Assembly: GCF_900111455.1 (NCBI RefSeq) | Contig: NZ_FOIE01000002.1 | Location: 434,001-498,000 of the forward strand | DNA from: Geodermatophilus poikilotrophus | GTDB taxonomy: Bacteria > Actinomycetota > Actinomycetes > Mycobacteriales > Geodermatophilaceae | Direction of reading: 5' to 3' | DNA length: 64,000 nt | Shown: one piece after another, positions 61,677 to 64,000 of the stretch | Position numbering within the stretch: the stretch's first letter is position 1 | Layout: every line of letters begins with the position of its first letter | Made by a program: the position numbers and the translations under genes | Notes under the pieces: model-generated | Told to the model about the DNA's origin: nothing | The model's input: only the letters and a program-made list of their open reading frames with translations | The model's database searches: none

Positions 61677-63167
61677 TCAGGCCGAGTGGCGCCACCTGCG
61701 GCCGTCCCGGGCGATCAGCGCGTCGGCCTCCGACGGACCCCACGTGGCTGCCTGGTACAGCGGGATGGGCCGCCCTCCTCCGGCCCAGTACTGCATCACC
61801 GGGTCGACGATGCGCCAGGACCGGGCGACCTCGTCGGCGCGGATGAACAGGGTGGGGTCGCCGATCAGCGCGTCGAGGATGACCCGCTCGTAGGCGTCGG
61901 GGGACTGCTCCTCGAAGCTCTCGTAGGAAAAGTCCATGGACGCCTTCTGCACCCGGAAGGCGTGCCCGGGCACCTTCGCGCCGAACCGCAGGCTCAGTCC
62001 CTCGTCGGGTTGCACGCGCACGATCAACGCGTCGGGCTCCAGACCCTCGGCCGTGCCGGGGAACAGCGGGAGCTGCGGCGGGCGGTGGAACTGCATGGCG
62101 ACCTCGGTGAGCCGCGCGGGCAGCCGCTTGCCGGTGCGCACGTAGACGGGTACGCCGGTCCAGCGCCAGTTCTGGACCTCCAGCCGCATCGCCACGAACG
62201 TCTCGGTCGCGCTCAACGGGTCGACGCCGGGCTCGTCCCGGTAACCGGGCATCAGGTCCTCGCGGGTGCCCCCACGGGTGTACTGCCCGCGCACCGCGTT
62301 CGCGGCGATCTCCGCCTCCTCGTCCAACGGCCGGATCGCGCGCAGCAGCTTGACCTTCTCGTCCCGGATGGCCTCCGAGTGGAAGGACGTGGGCGGTTCC
62401 ATGAGGAAGAGCGAGAGGACCTGCAGGACGTGGTTCTGGACGATGTCGCGCATCGCGCCGGTGGTCTCGTAGAACCCGCCTCGCTCGCCGACGCCCAGGG
62501 TCTCGGCGACGGTGATCTGCACGTTGTCGACCCAGGTCCGGTTCCAGATTGGCTCGAAGATCGAGTTCGCGAACCGGAGAGCCAGCAGGTTCTGCACCGT
62601 CTCCTTCGCGAGGTAGTGGTCGATCCGGAAGATCTGGTCCTCGACGAACGCCGAGGAGAGCTCCGCGTAAAGCTCCCGGGCGCTGGTCTCGTCCCAGCCG
62701 AACGGCTTCTCGATGACCGCGCGGATGAAGCTGTCGCCTGCGGGCACGGATAGTCCTGCCTTGCCGAGGCTCACCGCGATCGGCCCGAACAGCCGGGGTG
62801 GAGTGGCGAAGTAGTAGACCCGGTTGCCGGCGGTCCCGTTCCGCTGGTCGCACTCCGCCAGGACCTCGGACAGCCGCTGGTAGGTGGCCGGATCGTCGTA
62901 GTCGCCGCTGACGTAGCGGGCGGCCGCCGTCAGGTCCTCCCACCGCGGGGGACCGTCCCCCGACACGCTGCGACGGCACCGGTCCGCGAACTCGTCGTCG
63001 GTCATGGGCGTGCGGGCGACGCCCACAAGCGTGACCTCCGTCGGGAGGGCCCCGTACCCGGCCAGCCGCGCGAGTGCGGGCAGGAGCTTGCGGGCGGTGA
63101 GGTCTCCCGAGGCGCCGAAGATCACCAGGGCACACGGCGGAGAGCGACGATCTGTAGTGGCGTTCAT
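61677..63167 (-). CDS. zwf: glucose-6-phosphate dehydrogenase
   Basis: A 496-residue G6PD. NADP-binding VIFGASGDLTARKLLPAL (near 15-32), the substrate EKPFG motif, and the catalytic RIDHYLAKETVQN are present. It oxidises glucose-6-phosphate to 6-phosphogluconolactone. ATG 63167 was chosen by family alignment; no ribosome site is visible and a longer frame runs to 63311. The gene is single here, with no opcA, tal or tkt next to it. Confidence 0.94.
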   Translation of the reverse strand: MNATTDRRSPPCALVIFGASGDLTARKLLPALARLAGYGALPTEVTLVGVARTPMTDDEFADRCRRSVSGDGPPRWEDLTAAARYVSGDYDDPATYQRLSEVLAECDQRNGTAGNRVYYFATPPRLFGPIAVSLGKAGLSVPAGDSFIRAVIEKPFGWDETSARELYAELSSAFVEDQIFRIDHYLAKETVQNLLALRFANSIFEPIWNRTWVDNVQITVAETLGVGERGGFYETTGAMRDIVQNHVLQVLSLFLMEPPTSFHSEAIRDEKVKLLRAIRPLDEEAEIAANAVRGQYTRGGTREDLMPGYRDEPGVDPLSATETFVAMRLEVQNWRWTGVPVYVRTGKRLPARLTEVAMQFHRPPQLPLFPGTAEGLEPDALIVRVQPDEGLSLRFGAKVPGHAFRVQKASMDFSYESFEEQSPDAYERVILDALIGDPTLFIRADEVARSWRIVDPVMQYWAGGGRPIPLYQAATWGPSEADALIARDGRRWRHSA

Positions 63168-63448
63168 GCACCGGGAGGATGCTCGGATCGACCGACCACG
63201 GACAGGCTTTGACCCCGGAGCTCGTGCGCCGGCCGCCACGGGCCTCCCGCCGTGCAGACACGGGCTGTCCGAGGGCCGGGTCGGCACCCGGCCCGGCGTC
63301 CTCGGCTCCACCGGGGCCGAGAGCCGGCTGCTCGACAGGCCGGGTCGGGCCGAGCGCTCCTCCCCGCGGAGCGGGTCGGTGGCGGGTCAGGTCGACCGCC
63401 GGGTCACCAGGTGCGCGACGGTCGGCCAGGGCTCCCCGCGGCAGGGAC

Positions 63449-64000
63449 CTACCGACCGGGCCGTCGTGGCGGGTCGCCGGTCCGCCGTCGTGCTCCGCCC
63501 GCGCGAGGTGCGCTCAACGCGGGGAGCACCATGCCCCCCACCGGGGCGACGTAGACCGTGAACAGCCTCGGCAGCAGCAGGAGCGCAGCGATGACCAGCA
63601 GGAGGACCACCACGGCGATGGCCGCAGTGGCCCACGGGCTCCTGCGCGGCCGGGCGCGTCCGGCTGCCCCGTCCGGCTCGACGTCCCCGTCCACCGCAGC
63701 GGTCTCCCGGTCCGCGGCACCGGGTGCGGACGGCGACGGCTCCTGGGGTGCGCTGGTCGCGGCCGTGACGTCCACGGGCCGGTCGCGGTCGGGGGCGTCC
63801 GCGGCTCCTCGGGGCGACGGGGCCGGACCGCCGCCGACCGGTGGCCGAGGACTACCGGAGGTGCCCGCAGCCACTGGCCGGTCGGGCCGGCCGATCGTGC
63901 CGCGGGTGGGGGCGACGATCCGCTCCGCGCCCGACACGACCGGCATCCCGTCGGCGGAGAGCCAACCGGGCCCCCACGCCCGGGTGCCCGCCTCGGCGAG
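63449..64000 (-). CDS. hypothetical membrane protein, cut by right edge
   Basis: An open frame runs from the window edge to a stop at 63449 (184 codons visible). It shows a Pro/Ala/Asp-rich disordered stretch, then one hydrophobic helix (ATAAIAVVVLLLVIAALLLLP), then a basic tail. An in-frame ATG at 63946 may be internal or the true start. No domain is recognised. High-GC DNA makes open frames common, so confidence is moderate. Confidence 0.5.
   Translation of the reverse strand, partial: LAEAGTRAWGPGWLSADGMPVVSGAERIVAPTRGTIGRPDRPVAAGTSGSPRPPVGGGPAPSPRGAADAPDRDRPVDVTAATSAPQEPSPSAPGAADRETAAVDGDVEPDGAAGRARPRRSPWATAAIAVVVLLLVIAALLLLPRLFTVYVAPVGGMVLPALSAPRAGGARRRTGDPPRRPGR

Overview
The window is very GC-rich actinobacterial chromosome. 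GTG starts are frequent, genes are densely packed, several starts look leaderless with a TANNNT -10 box just upstream, and third positions are almost always G or C. Gene content (aceE, a FasR-type regulator, fabD-fabH-acpP-fabF-accD, DUF3052, DUF3145, AhpE, CdsZ, an RNase H/acid phosphatase fusion, a c-di-AMP riboswitch before an M23 endopeptidase) fits Actinomycetota. A Geodermatophilaceae-like organism is my inference and not proven. No rRNA, CRISPR array or intact transposase was seen.

Layout. 1-7 kb: the cut-off end of selO, then a signalling block (GAF-ANTAR protein, NarL-type kinase, stand-alone receiver, LuxR-type response regulator, and an EAL protein whose GGDEF domain is largely deleted). 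7.2-9.9 kb: a MerR-type promoter and short leader ORF ahead of a DrrAB-like ABC exporter, then a DHFR-like reductase. 10.0-10.4 kb: RNase P RNA on the minus strand. 10.8-14.9 kb: a TIR-nSTAND1-TM-WD40 protein with 14 WD repeats, an immune-like architecture. 15-19.6 kb: PIG-L deacetylase, deaminase, methyltransferase, hydrolase, DoxX-like and TauE/SafE-like proteins. 19.7-25.6 kb: nadA, then rnhA/phosphatase, cdsZ, an SSS symporter with its DUF3311 partner, and nif3. 25.8-33.8 kb: GNAT, FUSC, three alpha/beta hydrolases, WS/DGAT and a sugar-epimerase-like protein.

34.5-37.5 kb holds a tight four-gene operon: processive GT2 glycosyltransferase, a 48-residue peptide containing LPATG plus a hydrophobic stretch and basic tail, a NodB-type polysaccharide deacetylase, and a GH16 glucanase. 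I read it as an exopolysaccharide synthesis and modification system; the small peptide is the most unusual part. 37.5-53.3 kb is the central-metabolism and lipid block: tRNA-Val, AhpE, DUF3052, AceE, four unrelated genes, FasR, FabD (with an extra lipoyl-like domain that lacks lysine), FabH, ACP, FabF, AccD and DUF3145. This resembles the mycobacterial Rv2238c-Rv2247 neighbourhood but is interrupted.

53.6-58.2 kb: a frameshifted GGDEF relic, a mycothiol-type isomerase family protein, a riboswitch-controlled M23 endopeptidase and PstS. 58.2-61.4 kb looks like a small island at a CAT-anticodon tRNA. The tRNA 3' half recurs twice downstream, each time with the same upstream flank, and these copies bracket a methyltransferase and an atypical membrane protein. 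The window ends with zwf and a cut-off membrane protein.

A family of about 55-105 bp nested palindromes recurs at least thirteen times, always between genes and mostly right after stop codons, from 19.6 kb to 55.2 kb. The inner core is conserved while the outer arms change but stay complementary. It is the clearest structure that ordinary gene annotation would not explain.
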